Both the position numbers and the translations under genes were made by a program. 64,000 nt of DNA. Origin: Unio delphinus. Lineage: Eukaryota > Mollusca > Bivalvia > Unionida > Unionidae. Location: positions 5,637,501 to 5,701,500 of the forward strand of contig JAQISU010000036.1 in the NCBI GenBank assembly GCA_029339505.1, given 5' to 3'. Below are positions 61,946 to 64,000 of the stretch, in pieces. The notes under the pieces are model-generated. The model was given only the letters and a program-made list of their open reading frames with translations. It made no database searches and was not told where the DNA came from. Every line of letters begins with the position of its first letter. The stretch's first letter is position 1.

Positions 61946-62017
61946 ATGGGTAACGGTGATTTCAACCGAATATTTTCTCAAGTCCGGTCTTCGAAAATCC
62001 CTTCAGGATGAAAATCC

Positions 62018-63384
62018 TTAGGATTTCACAAACAGACTAATTTGTAAAACCTCATCTTGTAAATCAATTAGATTATTGGACTGATCTGTGAGTTTGAAAT
62101 TAATTCTGGTTAATGAATTATTATGACATCGCATATAGACTGGATTCACCGGACACTCAATAATTAGAAGTCCTGGAGGGGCTGTTGGTGCAAATGAATA
62201 CAAAATATATCCTTGCTGAGCTTGATTTGATCGTTCTAAATTTATTTGATAGCTTCCTTCGATAACATCACACACTAAATTGATCGCTATCACCGATGAA
62301 ATATTCACATTGAACGGAGCAATAAGCCTGCCGCCATCATCTGGGTCATTATTATGTGTCAAGATAGTTGTTTGTGGTTGTGATGTTGCTTTTTTCCATT
62401 TGTCATGGATTTTTTTGAAACCTTCATCGATGGCATCATTGAGAAGTTTTTCTAGTTCTTGTACGTTATATCCTGGTAGATTGAATTTGCCAATATCTTC
62501 TTTGCGTATATTATACTTCGTTGCAAATTCTATTTTCGTATTAAGATTACTGAAAAATATTACCTGTTGAATGATGTTCACATTGAAATTAACCATGTCA
62601 CTGAGGATTTTGTTACATGTTTCTACGACGCTGATAAATTCATCTCGGGTGAGAGAGCCGGATTTAAGGGATATTAACAACAACGAAATATCGTTATTCA
62701 TTGCTGTGAAGTTTTCAGTGATTTTATCCTGTCGAGTTATGTAGTATTTTTCTCCACCTCCATCCATCTTTTCAGTGAAAAAATTCAATTTATCATAATC
62801 GCTATAGCTTTTTACTGGATTATCAGATTTTATCCTGTTTGTGATATAATCAGATTTTTTTGGTTCTGGTAAATCAACGGTTTTTCCCGGGGGTGGTAAT
62901 TTAGGCCATCCTAGTACGGTTCTTATTGAGCTTTGATAAATATCTACGACGTATCCTTCTGTGCTTATTTCAATGGCAGATGATAGTGTCGGCTCATGAA
63001 CCGTTATAGCTATTTTTGATTCTGCTCCAGTAATGGATTTTATTCCACGTTGCAATTCAGCATTGATTTGTTCAATTTGGTATGACCCTGTTGGTATGGA
63101 AACAACGTTCCAGTCTGGGGTACCGTCGTCTTTATTCTTATTTGCAAATACCAGTGAATTATTCGGTTGTTGACCATCAAATGATTTTGACCTAATATTT
63201 GGCCAGCTGTGATACACTCGTAATTTTGCTAACGCGATTTCCTTCACTGGGACCGGAGAGGGGAAATTCACACTCAATTCTGGATTCGTTGATGTTATTG
63301 AGATCATGCTGGTTTGTACTGGGTTGTGTTCTCCACTATTTGTTGAAGTAATTCCATCTGTGTTGTCATTGTTATTATACTCAT
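62018..63384 (-). pseudogene. Element gene 6, copy B (structural protein), fused by frameshift to gene 5
   Basis: Homologous to 50394-51850. The N-terminal domain (SMISITSTNPELSVNFPSPV, KLRVYHSWPNIRSKSF, SIPTGSYQIEQINAEL) and beta-rich C-terminus (NISSVIAINLVCDVIEGSYQ ... LTRINFKLTDQSNNLIDLQD) are well preserved. The long middle section is open here, whereas copy A is frameshifted. The gene's own ATG is at 63384, but a one-base deletion about 65 bp downstream puts the body in register with upstream gene 5, so one 534-codon frame (62018-63622) spans both. The stop is 73 bp from the terminal unit. Confidence 0.6.
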
Positions 63385-63834
63385 GATGTATTTCTAATTT
63401 TGACATCGCAGAATCATATATATCTACCATCGCTGAAAACTCACTCTCTGATATAATTGTATCATCGAGAGATGACGATATCAATGAGGATAATTGCGAG
63501 TATGCAGTGGACACAACATGAAATTGAATTATGTAGTCTTGTAGTTTCCGTTGGCTGCATGATGATATTTTTTTGTTATTATTGAAATTATTCCCGCGAT
63601 TGTTGTTGCCGCAGAAATGCAAATTGGAACAGCTATCGGGGCCATCATTGTTACTGAAGACAGTATAATACCATCTCCGGTGATTACACCACTCACAGCG
63701 TACACAGTAATATCAATTGCGGTAATTCTCCTGCGATATTTTTTAATTTTCATTGCCTACTCCTCAGAGAGGATTTTGAGTCTAGTTTGATATTCTCTGA
63801 CCTGATCATAGCGATATTGCGATGATGAAATCAT
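63385..63834 (-). pseudogene. Element gene 5, copy B
   Basis: The start is ATG 63834 (MISSSQYRYDQVREYQTRLK). An in-frame TAG near 63757 is followed by KIKKYRRR and the two hydrophobic segments. A frameshift at about 63560-63600 moves the rest (KLQDYIIQFHVVSTAYSQLS, SEFSAMVDIYDSAMSKLE) into the register of the gene 6 fusion. Lesions differ from those of copy A. Confidence 0.6.
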
Positions 63835-63907
63835 TTTTATTTTAAAAACGCTACCGTTTTCAATTACGATTTCAATTGAAACCGTTAGTGAAATTGCTTT
63901 GGAATTT

Positions 63908-64000
63908 TCAACTTAAATCCGCTACGAGCTTCAAATACCATGTTGTTGAAACCCTAACCAAATTTTTATCAGTAGCTGTTATCGTGAACTTTTCAGTTGT
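63908..64000 (-). pseudogene. Element gene 4, copy B (3' end; runs off window)
   Basis: The minus strand at the window edge reads KFTITATDKNLVRVSTTWYL then KLVADLS and stop (TGA 63908-63910). It aligns with the end of the copy A gene at 49603-49884. It proves that element copy B continues beyond 64000. Confidence 0.6.

Noticed and set aside
62280..62570. 96-codon plus-strand ORF
   Set aside because: Shadow of structural gene 6 on the minus strand.

Overview
This is a eukaryotic, AT-rich, repeat-laden window. Many long (TA)n, (CATA)n, (GATA)n, (CA)n and (GA)n microsatellites, intron-split genes with GT/AG junctions, tRNA-derived SINEs and decayed mobile elements suggest an invertebrate genome, most likely a mollusc or close lophotrochozoan. 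That assignment is an inference from the SINE architecture, the WSC/C-type-lectin receptor and the nSTAND-ankyrin protein; no marker gene fixes the species.

Layout. (1) 1-11.4 kb is an array of diverged tandem copies of a roughly 3.2-3.4 kb non-coding unit (A about 1.0-4.17 kb, B about 4.17-7.57 kb, C about 9.13-11.39 kb). Copies differ by a 5'-truncated LINE shared by A and C only, a Gypsy-type integrase fragment in B only, and an unidentified GC-rich coding-like insertion (7.95-9.1 kb) before C. (2) 13.7-30.8 kb is a plus-strand, multi-exon gene for a single-pass receptor: signal-peptide-like exon, C-type-lectin-like half, a WSC domain in two exons, the other lectin half, a second two-exon lectin-like domain, a membrane exon, and a tyrosine-rich tail with an ITIM-like motif. 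Almost all junctions are phase 1. (3) 32.5-41.4 kb is a graveyard: a Polinton-type DNA polymerase B fragment, a 440-bp GATA block, an unidentified tract between direct repeats, an RNase-H-bearing LINE remnant and a ~105-bp tandem repeat. (4) 42.1-52.07 kb is a broken virus-like integrated element (copy A): an integrase-like C-terminus, a minus-strand ORF in which a family-B polymerase palm and an SF1 helicase lie in one gene, an HNH endonuclease gene, and a plus-strand block of presumed virion-structural genes, closed by a 223-bp terminal unit with inverted ends. (5) 52-61.7 kb is a host segment with SINEs, a possible signal-peptide exon and the large exon of an nSTAND P-loop NTPase with ankyrin repeats (minus strand). 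(6) 61.7-64 kb is a second copy (copy B) of the same element family in opposite orientation, running off the window.

The two element copies are tail-to-tail around the nSTAND-ankyrin gene, share gene order and the homologous terminal unit, and carry different disabling lesions, so they are separately decayed insertions of a virus-like lineage. This is the best candidate for an under-described system here. Family assignments rest on motif recognition by eye; none was verified by database search.
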